Shown: positions 49,438-59,713 of the stretch, one piece after another
How the letters are laid out: every line of letters starts with the position of its first letter
Position numbering within the stretch: position 1 is the stretch's first letter
DNA from: Phenylobacterium sp.
GTDB taxonomy: Bacteria > Pseudomonadota > Alphaproteobacteria > Caulobacterales > Caulobacteraceae
NCBI RefSeq assembly: GCF_030680185.1
Contig: NZ_JAUXVZ010000054.1
Coordinates: 1-64,000 of the forward strand
DNA: 64,000 nt
Reading direction: 5' to 3'
The notes under the pieces: model-generated
Told to the model about the DNA's origin: nothing
The model's database searches: none
What the model saw: the letters and a program-made list of their open reading frames with translations, nothing else
Made by a program: the position numbers and the translations under genes

Positions 49438-51561
49438 ATGAGTCTCGTGCTTACGCTGGTGATTGTCGCCGGCCTACTGGCGGTGCTTTACGGCATCGTC
49501 CAGTCCGCATTTCTGATGCGGGCTTCGCCCGGCAACGAACGGATGCAGGAGATCGCTGCGGCGATCCAGGAAGGCGCCCAGGCCTATCTGCGACGTCAGT
49601 ACACCACCATAGCCATGGTCGGCGTCGTGATCCTGATCGCGGTCTGGCTCCTGCTGGGTCTGGAGCCGGCCATCGGCTTCGTGATCGGCGCGGTGCTGTC
49701 GGGCGGCGCAGGCTTCGCCGGCATGCTGATCTCGGTCCGGGCCAATGTGCGAACCGCCCAGGCGGCCTCGGAAAGCCTGGAGAAGGGCCTGTCGCTCGCC
49801 TTCAGGTCTGGCGCAGTCACCGGCATGCTGGTGGCCGGCTTCGCCCTGGTGGGCGTGGCGGGCTACTTCTTCGTCCTCACCGGGCCGCTCGGCCATGAGT
49901 TGACGAGCCGCACCGTGGTCGACTCCCTGGTGGCCCTCGGCTTCGGCGCGTCGCTGATCTCGATCTTCGCCCGGCTGGGCGGCGGCATCTTCACCAAGGG
50001 CGCCGACGTGGGCGGCGACATGGTGGGCAAGGTGGAGGCCGGCATCCCGGAGGATGACCCGCGCAACGCCGCCACCATCGCCGACAATGTGGGCGACAAT
50101 GTCGGCGACTGCGCCGGCATGGCCGCGGACCTGTTCGAGACCTATGCGGTGACCACCGTGGCCACCATGGTGCTGGCGGCGATCTTCTTCCGCGGCACGG
50201 CGGCGGTCGAGACCATGATGCTGCTGCCCCTGGCCATCTGCGGGGTCTGTATCATCACCTCGATCATCGGCACGTTCTTCGTGCGCCTGGGCAAGTCCCG
50301 CAACATCATGGGCGCCCTCTATCAGGGGCTGATCGTCACGGGCCTGTTATCGGTGGGCGCCATCTGGTGGGTCACCACCACCATGCTTCCGGGCGTGGTC
50401 AGCGTCGGCGCGCGCAGCTTCGACGGCATGTCCCTGTTCTATTGCGGACTGGTCGGCCTGGCTGTCACCGCGGCGATCGTCGTAATCACCGAATACTATA
50501 CCAGCACGGCCTTCCGGCCGGTGAAGTCGGTGGCCAAGTCCAGCGTCTCGGGCCATGGCACCAATGTCATTCAGGGCCTTGCCGTCAGCCTGGAGTCCAC
50601 GGCTCTTCCGGCCCTGGTGATCGTCGCCGGCATCATCGTCGCCAATGGCCTGGCCGGCCTGTTCGGCATCGCCATCGCCACGACGGCCATGCTGTCCCTG
50701 GCGGGCTTCATCGTGGCCCTGGACGCTTTCGGCCCGGTCACCGACAACGCCGGCGGCATCGCTGAAATGGCCGGGCTGCCGGCCGAGGTTCGCGTCTCCA
50801 CCGACGCCCTCGACGCGGTCGGCAATACGACGAAGGCCGTCACCAAGGGCTACGCCATCGGCTCGGCCGGCCTCGGCGCCCTGGTGCTGTTCGCCGCCTA
50901 TACCGAGGACCTGCGCTACTTCATCGCCACGGCCGAGCCCGGTTCGTTCTTCGAGGGAATGGCGCCGGTCGCCTTCGACCTGTCCAACCCCTATGTCGTG
51001 GTCGGCCTGCTGTTCGGGGGGCTCTTGCCCTTCCTGTTCGGGGGCATGTCCATGACCGCCGTGGGACGGGCCGCCGAAGCCGTGGTCGTCGAGGTGCGCC
51101 GCCAGTTCAAGGAGAACCCCGGCATCATGACCGGCGAGGTCAAGCCGGAGTACGGGCGCGCCGTCGACATCCTGACCAAGGCGGCCATCCGCGAGATGAT
51201 CGTGCCCAGCCTGTTGCCGGTCGTCTCGCCCGTGGTGCTCTTCTTCGTGATCATGGCCATCGCCGGCAAGGGCGACGCCTTCTCGGCGCTCGGCGCCATG
51301 CTGATGGGGGTGATCGTCACGGGCCTGTTCGTGGCGATTTCGATGACGTCGGGCGGCGGCGCCTGGGACAACGCCAAGAAGCTGATCGAAGAGGGCCACC
51401 ACGGCGGCAAGGGGTCGGAGGCGCACAAGGCCGCCGTCACCGGCGACACCGTTGGCGATCCCTATAAGGACACCGCAGGCCCTGCGGTGAACCCGATGAT
51501 CAAGATCACCAATATCGTCGCCCTGCTGCTGCTGGCCGTCCTCGCCCACGGCGTCGGATAG
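49438..51561 (+). CDS. hppA: Membrane-bound proton-translocating pyrophosphatase
   Basis: Multi-[104 protein letters not shown]. Confidence 0.98.
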   Translation: MSLVLTLVIVAGLLAVLYGIVQSAFLMRASPGNERMQEIAAAIQEGAQAYLRRQYTTIAMVGVVILIAVWLLLGLEPAIGFVIGAVLSGGAGFAGMLISVRANVRTAQAASESLEKGLSLAFRSGAVTGMLVAGFALVGVAGYFFVLTGPLGHELTSRTVVDSLVALGFGASLISIFARLGGGIFTKGADVGGDMVGKVEAGIPEDDPRNAATIADNVGDNVGDCAGMAADLFETYAVTTVATMVLAAIFFRGTAAVETMMLLPLAICGVCIITSIIGTFFVRLGKSRNIMGALYQGLIVTGLLSVGAIWWVTTTMLPGVVSVGARSFDGMSLFYCGLVGLAVTAAIVVITEYYTSTAFRPVKSVAKSSVSGHGTNVIQGLAVSLESTALPALVIVAGIIVANGLAGLFGIAIATTAMLSLAGFIVALDAFGPVTDNAGGIAEMAGLPAEVRVSTDALDAVGNTTKAVTKGYAIGSAGLGALVLFAAYTEDLRYFIATAEPGSFFEGMAPVAFDLSNPYVVVGLLFGGLLPFLFGGMSMTAVGRAAEAVVVEVRRQFKENPGIMTGEVKPEYGRAVDILTKAAIREMIVPSLLPVVSPVVLFFVIMAIAGKGDAFSALGAMLMGVIVTGLFVAISMTSGGGAWDNAKKLIEEGHHGGKGSEAHKAAVTGDTVGDPYKDTAGPAVNPMIKITNIVALLLLAVLAHGVG

Positions 51562-51585
51562 GCCCAGCCTCGAACCAGAACGAAG

Positions 51586-51618
51586 AACGCCCCGGAGAGC
51601 GATCTCCGGGGCGTTTCT
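51586..51618 (+). terminator. Intrinsic terminator after hppA (also faces bamE on the minus strand)
   Basis: Perfect 13-bp stem AACGCCCCGGAGA / TCTCCGGGGCGTT with GCGA tetraloop followed by TCTCGTTT. Confidence 0.85.
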
Positions 51619-51645
51619 CGTTTCGGCTCTGAGTTGAGCTCGGAT

Positions 51646-52128
51646 CTAGCGGTCGCCGGGGCGGGTGCCGGGCACCCCTTCGTCATCCCGGGGCAGCATG
51701 CCGCCACGGCCCACATTGCCGAGCAGCTGTTCCAGCACCGTCAACTCACGGCCGCGGGTCGGCGTCTCGCGATCATTGTAGGCGATCACCTTGCCGTCCT
51801 CGAGGGTGTAGTGGTCTACCTTCTCCACGACCTCGGTGTCGGGATTGAAGGTGATCGACACCACCTCGCGGTTGACCACCTGGCCGCGCCGGAAGGCCAC
51901 GCGCTCCTTCACCTGGGCGATATAGAACCAGATATCGTCCTCGAAAGTCGAGGTGGCCGAGGGCGAGCCGAGGCTGCCGCGAACCGTGGACTTGGTGTCC
52001 TCGCCGACCTTGACGTCCTTCGGATTGGCGTCGATGGCCTGGAATCCGGAATAGGTGGTCATCGGCGCGCAGGCGCTGGTGGTCAGCAGGCCGACCGTAA
52101 GGGCGGCGAAGGCGACACGGCGAAACAT
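51646..52128 (-). CDS. bamE: Outer membrane protein assembly factor BamE (SmpA/OmlA)
   Basis: Lipobox-like TTSACAPMTT; VKVGEDTKSTVRGSLGSPSATSTFEDDIWFYIAQVKERVAFRRGQVVNREVVSITFNPD. Confidence 0.88.
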   Translation of the reverse strand: MFRRVAFAALTVGLLTTSACAPMTTYSGFQAIDANPKDVKVGEDTKSTVRGSLGSPSATSTFEDDIWFYIAQVKERVAFRRGQVVNREVVSITFNPDTEVVEKVDHYTLEDGKVIAYNDRETPTRGRELTVLEQLLGNVGRGGMLPRDDEGVPGTRPGDR

Positions 52129-52233
52129 GTGGGAACCGGACCTGTTCAAGACTTCAAGACTTTGACCTATCGCCCGCGGGGCCTTAGTTCAATGCCGCCG
52201 TTAAAGCCCTGTGGCGGCGAAATCGAGGCCAAG

Positions 52234-52764
52234 ATGATCCTGGAGCGTCTCTTTCGTCCCAAACCCGCGAAGGTCGCCGGGCAGAAGCTCTATGCCGAGG
52301 TCGTATCTCAGGCCCGTCAGCCCGACTTTTACAGCCGCCTCGGCGCCCCTGACACGGTGGAGGGCCGGTTCGAGCTCTACTCCCTGCACGTGGTCCTGCT
52401 GCTGGACCGCCTGAAGCGGCAGGGAGAGCCGGCGGCCGATACCGCCCAGGCCCTGTTCGACGCCTATGTCTCGGCCCTGGATGACGCCCTGCGCGAGATG
52501 GGGGTCGGCGACCTGTCGGTGGGCAAGAAGATGCGCAAGCTGGGCGAGGCCTTCTATGGCCGGGTCAAATCCTACGAGGCCGCCCTGGCGGCTCTGCCGG
52601 ATGAGACGGCCCTGGCGGCGCTGGTCGGGCGGACAGTCTATGCCGAAGCCGCCGATGCGCCGACGCAGGACATGGTGGCCTACGTCCTGCGGCAGCGTCA
52701 GGCCCTGGCCGACCAGCCCTTGGACGCGCTCGTCGCCGGCGATGTCACCTGGGTGGCGCCGTGA
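52234..52764 (+). CDS. Ubiquinol-cytochrome c chaperone family protein
   Basis: LYAEVVSQARQPDFYSRLGAPDTVEGRFELYSLHVVLLLDRLKRQG...FDAYVSALDDALREMGVGDLSVGKKMRKLGEAFYGRVKSYEAAL. Confidence 0.92.
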   Translation: MILERLFRPKPAKVAGQKLYAEVVSQARQPDFYSRLGAPDTVEGRFELYSLHVVLLLDRLKRQGEPAADTAQALFDAYVSALDDALREMGVGDLSVGKKMRKLGEAFYGRVKSYEAALAALPDETALAALVGRTVYAEAADAPTQDMVAYVLRQRQALADQPLDALVAGDVTWVAP

Positions 52765-53279
52765 CCGAAATCTGGAGCCACCCGTTCAAGATGGGCGCGC
52801 TGGCCCGTGGCCCGGTGACCCTGCGCCTGGAGCCAGAGGCGGCCATCCTCAAGGCGCTGGCGCCGCAACTGGGCGTGCGGGCGATCAAGAGCCTCAGCGC
52901 GGACCTGCGGCTGCGAACCTGGCTCGATGGGGTGGAGATCGGCGGCCGGTTCCAGGCCGTGGTCGAGCAGGAATCCGGACTGTCGCTGGAGGTCTTCGAT
53001 CAGACGGTCGAGGGGCCGATCGAGGTTCGGCTTGTGCCCGCCGGAAGCCCGAACGCGCCCGACCCGGAGGTCGAGATCGAGCTTGATCCCGACTCGCCCG
53101 ATCCGCCGGAAATCCTTGAGGGCGACACGATCGATCTCGCCGCCTATGTGATCGAACACCTGGCCGTGGAGATCGACCCCTTTCCCCGACTGCCGGGAGA
53201 AACCTTCGACTACACGCCGCCGCAGGATGACGACTCGCCCTTCGCCGTGCTTAAGCGGCTTAAGGACGACAATGGGTGA
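52761..53279 (+). CDS. YceD/DUF177 family protein
   Basis: Acidic central region, DTIDLAAYVIEHLAVEIDPFPRLPGETF; upstream of plsX-fabH. Confidence 0.85.
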   Translation: MTEIWSHPFKMGALARGPVTLRLEPEAAILKALAPQLGVRAIKSLSADLRLRTWLDGVEIGGRFQAVVEQESGLSLEVFDQTVEGPIEVRLVPAGSPNAPDPEVEIELDPDSPDPPEILEGDTIDLAAYVIEHLAVEIDPFPRLPGETFDYTPPQDDDSPFAVLKRLKDDNG

Positions 53280-53342
53280 TCCTCGGCCATGCGCCGGGCA
53301 CAACGCCGCGGATCTGCGGCGAACAGGGGCTGAATTCACGTC

Positions 53343-54395
53343 GTGAGCCAATCGGTCACCATATCCGTCGACGCCATGGGCGGCGATCACGGTCCAGCCG
53401 TCACCATCCCGGCCCTGGCCCGCGCCGCCGGCAAGATGGGGGAGGGCTTGCGCTTCCTGGCCCATGGGGACGCCGCTCTCATCGAACCAGAACTGGCCCG
53501 CCTGCCGCAACTGACCGGCAGGGTCGAGGTTCGCCACACCGACAAGGTGGTGGCCAGCGAGGAAAAGCCCGCCACGGCCCTGCGTCGGGGCAAGGGCTCA
53601 AGCATGTGGAACGCCGTCGAGGCGGTGAAGCTCGGCGAAGCCCAGGGCGCGGTCTCGGCCGGCAACACCGGCGCGCTGATGGCGATCTCCAAGCTGGTCC
53701 TGCGGATGAGCGCAGATCTGGACCGCCCCTGCCTGACGGCCAGCTGGCCGACCGTCTCAGGTTTCACCACGGTGCTGGATGTGGGCGCCAATGTGGATTG
53801 CGACGCCGAACGGCTGGTGGAGTTCGCCATCCTGGGCGAGGCCTTCCACCGCGCCGCCCATGGGGTGGAGCGCCCCAGCATCGGTCTGCTCAACGTCGGC
53901 TCGGAAGACATCAAGGGCCATGAAGAGGTCCGCGAGGCCCACCGGATGTTGCGGGAGGGCGGCTTTGGCCTGAACTATTACGGCTTCGTCGAGGGCGACG
54001 ACCTGACCCGCGGCGTCGTCGATGTGGTCGTCACCGACGGCTTCACCGGCAATGTCGCCCTGAAGACCGCCGAAGGCGTGGCCAAGTTCATCACCAGCGA
54101 GCTGCGCGCCGCCCTGATGTCGAGCCTGCCGTCCAAGCTTGGGGCGATGATGGCCCGAAAGGCGCTGCTGGCCTTCCGTGAAAAGCTCAGCCCGCCGGCC
54201 GCAGCGCCCCTGCTTGGCCTCAATGGTGTGGTGGTCAAGAGCCACGGCGGCGCCGAGGTTCGCGATTTCGCCGATGCAATCCAGGTGGCCGCGGATCTGG
54301 CGCGGAACGACTTCGCCGCCGAGATTACACGAAGCATGACCCGTCTCGGCTTCGGCGCCAGTCCGCCGCCGCCCGCGGGCCAGGGAGGCGAGTGA
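53343..54395 (+). CDS. plsX: Phosphate acyltransferase
   Basis: ISVDAMGGDHGPAVTIPALARAA, GAVSAGNTGALMAISKLVLRM, VVDVVVTDGFTGNVALKTAEGVA. Confidence 0.97.
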   Translation: MSQSVTISVDAMGGDHGPAVTIPALARAAGKMGEGLRFLAHGDAALIEPELARLPQLTGRVEVRHTDKVVASEEKPATALRRGKGSSMWNAVEAVKLGEAQGAVSAGNTGALMAISKLVLRMSADLDRPCLTASWPTVSGFTTVLDVGANVDCDAERLVEFAILGEAFHRAAHGVERPSIGLLNVGSEDIKGHEEVREAHRMLREGGFGLNYYGFVEGDDLTRGVVDVVVTDGFTGNVALKTAEGVAKFITSELRAALMSSLPSKLGAMMARKALLAFREKLSPPAAAPLLGLNGVVVKSHGGAEVRDFADAIQVAADLARNDFAAEITRSMTRLGFGASPPPPAGQGGE

Positions 54396-54396
54396 G

Positions 54397-55377
54397 TTGA
54401 GTTCCGTGCTTCGCAGCGCTGTCACCGGCGTGGGTGGCTATCTGCCCGACGAGGTCGTCACCAATGACGATCTGTCTCGCTTCGTCGACACCAGCGACGA
54501 ATGGATTCGCGAGCGCACCGGCATCCAGAAGCGCCATCGCGCGGGGCCGGACCAGGCCGTCTCCGACCTGGCGGTCGAGGCCGCCCGTAAGGCCCTGGCC
54601 GCGGCTGGCCGCACGCCGGACGATATCGACCTGATCATCGTCGCCACCACGACCCCGGACCTGACCTTTCCGGCGACCGCGGCCATCGTCCAGCGCAAGC
54701 TGGGGTGTCCGGTGGGCATCGCTTTCGACATCCAGGCGGTCTGCTCGGGCTTCGTCTACGCCCTGTCGGTGGCCGACGGCTTCGTCGCCCATGGCCGATC
54801 CAAGTGCGCCCTGGTGATCGGCGCCGAGGCCATGACGCGGCTGATGGACTGGACTGATCGGGGCACCTGCGTCCTGTTCGGCGATGGCGCCGGCGCCGTG
54901 GTGCTCGAGCCCGTGGCCGGCGCGGGGACCACGGACGATCGCGGCCTGCTGGGCTTCGCCCTGCGCGCCGACGGAACCAAGCAGGACCTCCTCTATGTGG
55001 ACGGCGGCCCTTCGACCAATGGCGAGGTCGGCAAGCTGCGGATGCAGGGCAACCAGGTGTTCCGCCACGCCGTGGTCAACATCTCCGAGGCCGTGACGGC
55101 TGCGGCCGCCGACGCCGGGATCGATGTCGCCGCCGTAGACTGGTTCGTGCCGCATCAGGCCAATATGCGGATCCTCGAGGGGGTGGCGCGCCGCCTGGGC
55201 ATTCCCGAATCCAAGGTGATCACCACGGTGGCCGATCACGCCAACACCTCGGCCGCCTCGATCCCGCTGGCCATGGCCGTCGCGGTGGGAGACGGACGCA
55301 TCAAACCGGGCGACCTGTTGTTGCTGGAGGCCATGGGCGGCGGTCTGACCTGGGGCGCCTGCGTGCTGCGCTTCTGA
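54397..55377 (+). CDS. fabH: 3-oxoacyl-ACP synthase III (TTG start)
   Basis: VTGVGGYLPDEVVTNDDLSRFVDTSDEWIRERTGIQKRH, FDIQAVCSGFVYALSVAD, DWFVPHQANMRI, HANTSAASIPLAMA. Confidence 0.97.
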   Translation: MSSVLRSAVTGVGGYLPDEVVTNDDLSRFVDTSDEWIRERTGIQKRHRAGPDQAVSDLAVEAARKALAAAGRTPDDIDLIIVATTTPDLTFPATAAIVQRKLGCPVGIAFDIQAVCSGFVYALSVADGFVAHGRSKCALVIGAEAMTRLMDWTDRGTCVLFGDGAGAVVLEPVAGAGTTDDRGLLGFALRADGTKQDLLYVDGGPSTNGEVGKLRMQGNQVFRHAVVNISEAVTAAAADAGIDVAAVDWFVPHQANMRILEGVARRLGIPESKVITTVADHANTSAASIPLAMAVAVGDGRIKPGDLLLLEAMGGGLTWGACVLRF

Positions 55378-55469
55378 ACCTGGGCACAGAACTGGACTGG
55401 AACCCTTTGACCTTGCCCGACAATCACGGCATGAGGGGACCAGTAGTTTTGTCCGGGGGCAGGGTACGC

Positions 55470-55778
55470 ATGAAGGGCTCGACTTTGACGCGAGCTGATC
55501 TTTGCGAGGCGGTTCACGACGAGGTCGGACTGTCTCGCCAGGACTGCGCGACGCTCGTCGAACGCACTCTCGAACTGATGATCCAGGCCCTGGAGGCCGG
55601 TGAACAGGTCAAGCTTTCCGGGTTCGGCGTCTTTCAGGTCCGCGCCAAGCGCGCGCGCATGGGTCGCAATCCCAAGACCGGGGAGCCGGCGGCCATCGAG
55701 CCGCGCCGGGTGATCGGTTTCCGCGCGTCCCAGGTGATGAAGGCGAGGGTCGATAAGGCGCTCGCAGAGGAAGACTAG
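55470..55778 (+). CDS. ihfA: Integration host factor alpha subunit
   Basis: TLTRADLCEAVHDEVGLSRQDCATLVERTLELMIQALEAGEQVKLSGFGVFQVRAKRARMGRNPKTGEPAAIEPRRVIGFRAS. Start set at MKGSTLTR. Confidence 0.96.
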   Translation: MKGSTLTRADLCEAVHDEVGLSRQDCATLVERTLELMIQALEAGEQVKLSGFGVFQVRAKRARMGRNPKTGEPAAIEPRRVIGFRASQVMKARVDKALAEED

Positions 55779-55781
55779 GTC

Positions 55782-56189
55782 GTGGCCAAGGGCCCCGAAG
55801 CCTTCCGGACGATTTCGGAAGCGGCTGAGGAGCTGGACGTGCCCCAGCACGTGCTGCGGTTCTGGGAGACCAAGTTCTCTTTCATTCGCCCCATGAAGCG
55901 GGCCGGGGGGCGCCGGTTCTACCGACCCCAGGATATCGCCGTCCTGCAGGGCGTGCGGCGGCTGCTGCACGACGAAGGCTACACGATCAAGGGCGTCCAG
56001 AAGCTCCATAAGGACCAGGGCCTGCGCCGGCTCCTGGACGAATCGGGCGTCGATCCGGGGCCGACGGCCCCCGACAGCGGCCTTGCGGACTCTGAGATCC
56101 GAGACCGCCTGGCCCTTGTTCTGGAAGACCTTGAGGCGGCGAAGGCGAGGCTGGATCGGCTGCTTGGGGACGACGGCCAACAGGCCTGA
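55782..56189 (+). CDS. MerR family transcriptional regulator (GTG start)
   Basis: [68 protein letters not shown]; follows ihfA. Confidence 0.93.
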   Translation: MAKGPEAFRTISEAAEELDVPQHVLRFWETKFSFIRPMKRAGGRRFYRPQDIAVLQGVRRLLHDEGYTIKGVQKLHKDQGLRRLLDESGVDPGPTAPDSGLADSEIRDRLALVLEDLEAAKARLDRLLGDDGQQA

Positions 56190-56248
56190 CTTTGCGGGTT
56201 GCCGGGCCGCAGGCGCCCGCCTATAAGACGCGACCTCGCCGCTGGCGA

Positions 56249-56325
<77 letters not shown>

Positions 56326-56393
56326 TCGCCTGAATGGGCGGGGTCGAAACAAACGTCATATGAAATCTATCGCCGCGTGCAGCGGGGCGTCGC

Positions 56394-56603
56394 TCAGCGG
56401 CCGCGGTTCATCCATGAGATGAGCGGCAGGATCGGCACGCCCCAGGCCAGGCCGACAACGCCGTAGAACAGGGCCTGGATCGCAATGTTGTCGGGCAGAC
56501 GCTCGCCGATGGCGACGGCGGCCACGGCATAGGCGGCCACGAAGGCGATGATGACGAACATGCCGACCAGCTTGCGTTGGCGCGCGCTCATGGAAAGCCC
56601 CAT
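56394..56603 (-). CDS. DUF2842-like small membrane protein
   Basis: MSARQRKLVGMFVIIAFVAAYAVAAVAIGERLP...GVVGLAWGVPILPLISWM; two TM segments. Start could be at 56591 or 56603. Confidence 0.75.
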   Translation of the reverse strand: MGLSMSARQRKLVGMFVIIAFVAAYAVAAVAIGERLPDNIAIQALFYGVVGLAWGVPILPLISWMNRGR

Positions 56604-56658
56604 CGAACCTCGCGCCGGATCGGCGCGCACCTCCTATAGGGCGCGCGCCGGGGGCATG

Positions 56659-56907
56659 TCACTTCCGGCGGATCAGACCCAGGAGGGCCAGAAGCAGGAC
56701 TGCGCCGATCGTGGAGACGAGCAGGCTGCCGATGAAGCCGCTGAAGGGGAAGTTGATCAGGTTGGCGATGAAGCTGCCGATCAAGGCGCCGACCAGACCC
56801 ACCAGCAGATTGGTGAAGAGCCCGTGGTTGCGCTTCATGATCTTTTCGGCGATCCAGCCGGCGAAGATGCCGATGATGATCGCGCTCAGAATTCCGACGC
56901 CGCTCAT
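56659..56907 (-). CDS. GlsB/YeaQ/YmgE family membrane protein
   Basis: GILSAIIIGIFAGWIAEKIMKRNHGLFTNLLVGLVGALIGSFI...GFIGSLLVSTIGAVLLLALLGLIRR. Confidence 0.9.
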   Translation of the reverse strand: MSGVGILSAIIIGIFAGWIAEKIMKRNHGLFTNLLVGLVGALIGSFIANLINFPFSGFIGSLLVSTIGAVLLLALLGLIRRK

Positions 56908-57073
56908 GGCTATATCCCTCCCAGAAGACGGCTGAAGACGCCGCCCACCCTGAATGCGGTCAAGCTTGGGGGGTTCCCAATTTCCTGGGAAGCGGACAAG
57001 GCATGGACGGAAATCCTCCCGTGCTTTAGCCCATGGCCCAACTTAAACCCAAAAGAGGCGCGATCTCGCCGTA

Positions 57074-58105
57074 ATGACCTCTTTCCTGCGCTCGGACCGG
57101 TCGACGCCGGTCGCTATCTGGCTCGCCATCGTGGCTGCTCTCGTGCTTGCGATGGTGGTGGTCGGCGGCGCGACTCGCCTGACGGACTCCGGCCTCTCCA
57201 TCACCGAATGGAAGCCCGTCACCGGCGCCCTGCCGCCGATGTCGGACGCGCACTGGAACGCCGAGTTCGCCAAGTATCGGGAAATCCCCCAGTACCAGCA
57301 GGTCAACCGGGGCATGAGCCTTGACGAGTTCAAGACCATCTATTGGTGGGAATGGGCGCACCGGTTCCTCGGGCGGCTGGTGGGCCTCGTCTACGCCCTG
57401 CCGTTCGTCTACTTCCTGGCGCGACGAGAGATTCCCAAGCGGCTGATCCTGCGCTGCGTCGGCCTGCTGGCGCTGGGCGGGCTGCAAGGCGCGATCGGCT
57501 GGTGGATGGTGGCCAGCGGGCTGGCGGACCGGGTCTCGGTGGCGCCCGAGCGGCTGATGGTCCATCTGGGCCTGGCCTTCATCCTGTTCGCCACCCTGAT
57601 CTGGACGGCGCTGGACGCCTGGCGCGGGGAGGCGCGACAGCCCTTGCCCAGCCCCTGGAGCGCGCTGGCCCTGGGTTTGATGGGCCTGATCTTCATCCAG
57701 ATTCTGCTGGGCGCCCTGGTGGCCGGCAACGATGCAGGCCTCGTCTACAACGACTGGCCGCTGATGAACGGCACGCTCTTCCCCCGAGACTACGCCGGTG
57801 ACGGGCTCTGGGGCACGCTGGCCCACAGCCAGGGCGCGGTGCAGCTTCATCACCGTCTGGGCGGCTATGTGCTGACCATCGCCGTCATCTGGATGGCGAT
57901 CAGCGCCCGACGGACCAACTATGTGCCGCCGCCGGCCAAGCGGCTGATAATGGCCACCACGCACGCCACCCTGCTGCAGGCCCTGCTGGGGATCGCCACC
58001 CTGATGCTGGCCGTGCCCCTGTGGCTAGGCATGCTGCACCAGCTGATGGCCGCCGTGGTGCTGGGTCTGGCGACCGCCTTCGCCTGGCGCATCCGCCGCG
58101 TCTAG
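57074..58105 (+). CDS. ctaA: Heme A synthase (COX15/CtaA)
   Basis: [99 protein letters not shown]. Confidence 0.96.
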   Translation: MTSFLRSDRSTPVAIWLAIVAALVLAMVVVGGATRLTDSGLSITEWKPVTGALPPMSDAHWNAEFAKYREIPQYQQVNRGMSLDEFKTIYWWEWAHRFLGRLVGLVYALPFVYFLARREIPKRLILRCVGLLALGGLQGAIGWWMVASGLADRVSVAPERLMVHLGLAFILFATLIWTALDAWRGEARQPLPSPWSALALGLMGLIFIQILLGALVAGNDAGLVYNDWPLMNGTLFPRDYAGDGLWGTLAHSQGAVQLHHRLGGYVLTIAVIWMAISARRTNYVPPPAKRLIMATTHATLLQALLGIATLMLAVPLWLGMLHQLMAAVVLGLATAFAWRIRRV

Positions 58106-58127
58106 AGTTAGTCGGAACGCGCTCTGG

Positions 58128-59555
58128 CTAGACGCGGAAGCTGTTCCAGGGGCCGGTGATCGCCAGGGTCAGGCCCGGCCAGTAGATATTGACGAAGCAG
58201 GTCGAGCCGTCGGGCGAGAAGCAGGCGCCGGCCAGCTCGGCGTTCCCCTCGAAGACGTTGCGGGCGATCGTGTAGACCCGGCCGTCGGGGGTGATGCCCT
58301 TCAGGTGATTGCGCAGGGTCTCCGAATAGCGGTCCTCGCAGGCGAACATGTGCCCCCAGGGCGAGATCGCCAGGTTGTCGGCGAAGTCCATGACCCGGGC
58401 GTCCGTCGGTTCGACGAACAGCTCCAGCCGGCCAGGCGCATCGGCCTCGCCAGCCTGGCCCTCGTGCGGGCTTGGGATGTAGCGCAGCACCTGGCCGTGG
58501 CCGGCCGGGCCGCTGGACGTGCAGGTGAAATAGACCCCGTCCGGGCTCCAGAAGATCCCTTCGCCACGGCCGACGAAGGCGGCGCCCGCCGCCTGCATGC
58601 GCAGGCGCAGGTCCTCGTGGGGATTGTCCGAACCTTCGACGTCGATCCAGACGCAGTCGCGGGACTCGCCGACCCGCCAGGTGGGCTCCGAGCCCTTCAT
58701 GTTGCGTGCATCGCCGCCCTCGGGGGCGTCGCGGAAGCCCAGGACCTGCAGCCGGCCGCCCTTGGCCGGGTTGCGCCGATCATTGGGCAGGAAGCGGTAG
58801 AAGAGTCCCTTGGAGTCGAAGGAGTCCTCGGTCTCGTAGATCACCCCGGTCCCGGGATCGACGGCGGCGGCCTCGTGCTGGAAACGGCCCATGGCGGTCA
58901 GGGGGACAGGATCCACCAGGCCCTTGGCTGTGGCGGGGACTTCGAAGACCCAGCCGTGCGACTTGCCAAGGCCTGCCTGGGGCGACAGCGTCGTCTCCTC
59001 GCAGGACAGCCACGACCCCCAGGGCGTCGCGCCGCCCGCGCAGTTCACCAGGGTTCCGGTCAGGCTGAGATGCTGGCTTTCCAGCCGCTGGCGCTTCAGG
59101 TCGTAGATCAGCGTGGTGACGCCGCCGGGCAGGGGATGGCCGTCCGGGCCGACATCATAGGCCTGCTCGGGCTTCAGCTTGTCGATCAGCTTGCGACCAG
59201 GCCCGGTGGGGCCATAGTTCAGGTCGCGGGGATTGAGCTCGTGATTGCGCAGCAGGGCGATCCTGGACCCGCCGATCGGGATGGCCGCCATGCCGTCGGC
59301 CTTGTAGGGGACGAAGAACCCGTCATCCATGGTCTGACCGGCATGGGAGATCACCCGGTAGGAAAAGCCCTCGGGCAGGTCGAGGATCTTGTAGGGATCG
59401 GGGATCAGCGGGCCATAGCCATGGACCTCATTGAGATAGGTCTCGCCAGCCGAGGCCTGGGCGGCCGCGGTCTGCGCCTGGGCGCGCAGGGCGTAGCCGG
59501 AGAAGGCGGCGCCGGCCGCAGCGGCGCCCAGCAGGGCGCGACGGTGAAGGGTCAT
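58128..59555 (-). CDS. PhoX family (DUF839) exported phosphatase-like protein
   Basis: Tat-like signal MTLHRRALLGAAAAGAAFSGYALRAQAQ; MAAIPIGGSRIALLRNHELNPRDLNYGPTGPG, CAGGATPWGSWLSCEET, GRFQHEAAAVDPGTGVIYETEDSFDSKGLFYRFLP. Confidence 0.9.
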   Translation of the reverse strand: MTLHRRALLGAAAAGAAFSGYALRAQAQTAAAQASAGETYLNEVHGYGPLIPDPYKILDLPEGFSYRVISHAGQTMDDGFFVPYKADGMAAIPIGGSRIALLRNHELNPRDLNYGPTGPGRKLIDKLKPEQAYDVGPDGHPLPGGVTTLIYDLKRQRLESQHLSLTGTLVNCAGGATPWGSWLSCEETTLSPQAGLGKSHGWVFEVPATAKGLVDPVPLTAMGRFQHEAAAVDPGTGVIYETEDSFDSKGLFYRFLPNDRRNPAKGGRLQVLGFRDAPEGGDARNMKGSEPTWRVGESRDCVWIDVEGSDNPHEDLRLRMQAAGAAFVGRGEGIFWSPDGVYFTCTSSGPAGHGQVLRYIPSPHEGQAGEADAPGRLELFVEPTDARVMDFADNLAISPWGHMFACEDRYSETLRNHLKGITPDGRVYTIARNVFEGNAELAGACFSPDGSTCFVNIYWPGLTLAITGPWNSFRV

Positions 59556-59713
59556 GGGGCGTCCGTGGTCAGGAATCTCTAGGTGGCGACATCATACGAC
59601 AAAGCCATGGCGAGGCGATGACGCTGCGCTCCTGGTCTTGGAACCCTCAGAAATGACAGTTATCATGCCACAATAGCGAGGGCCGCGGCGGCTTCGCGTA
59701 CAGGAGTGGCGCC

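Noticed and set aside
50347-51549. 400-aa minus-strand ORF antisense to hppA
   Set aside because: H/G/D/Q-rich shadow ORF of a highly conserved membrane protein gene.
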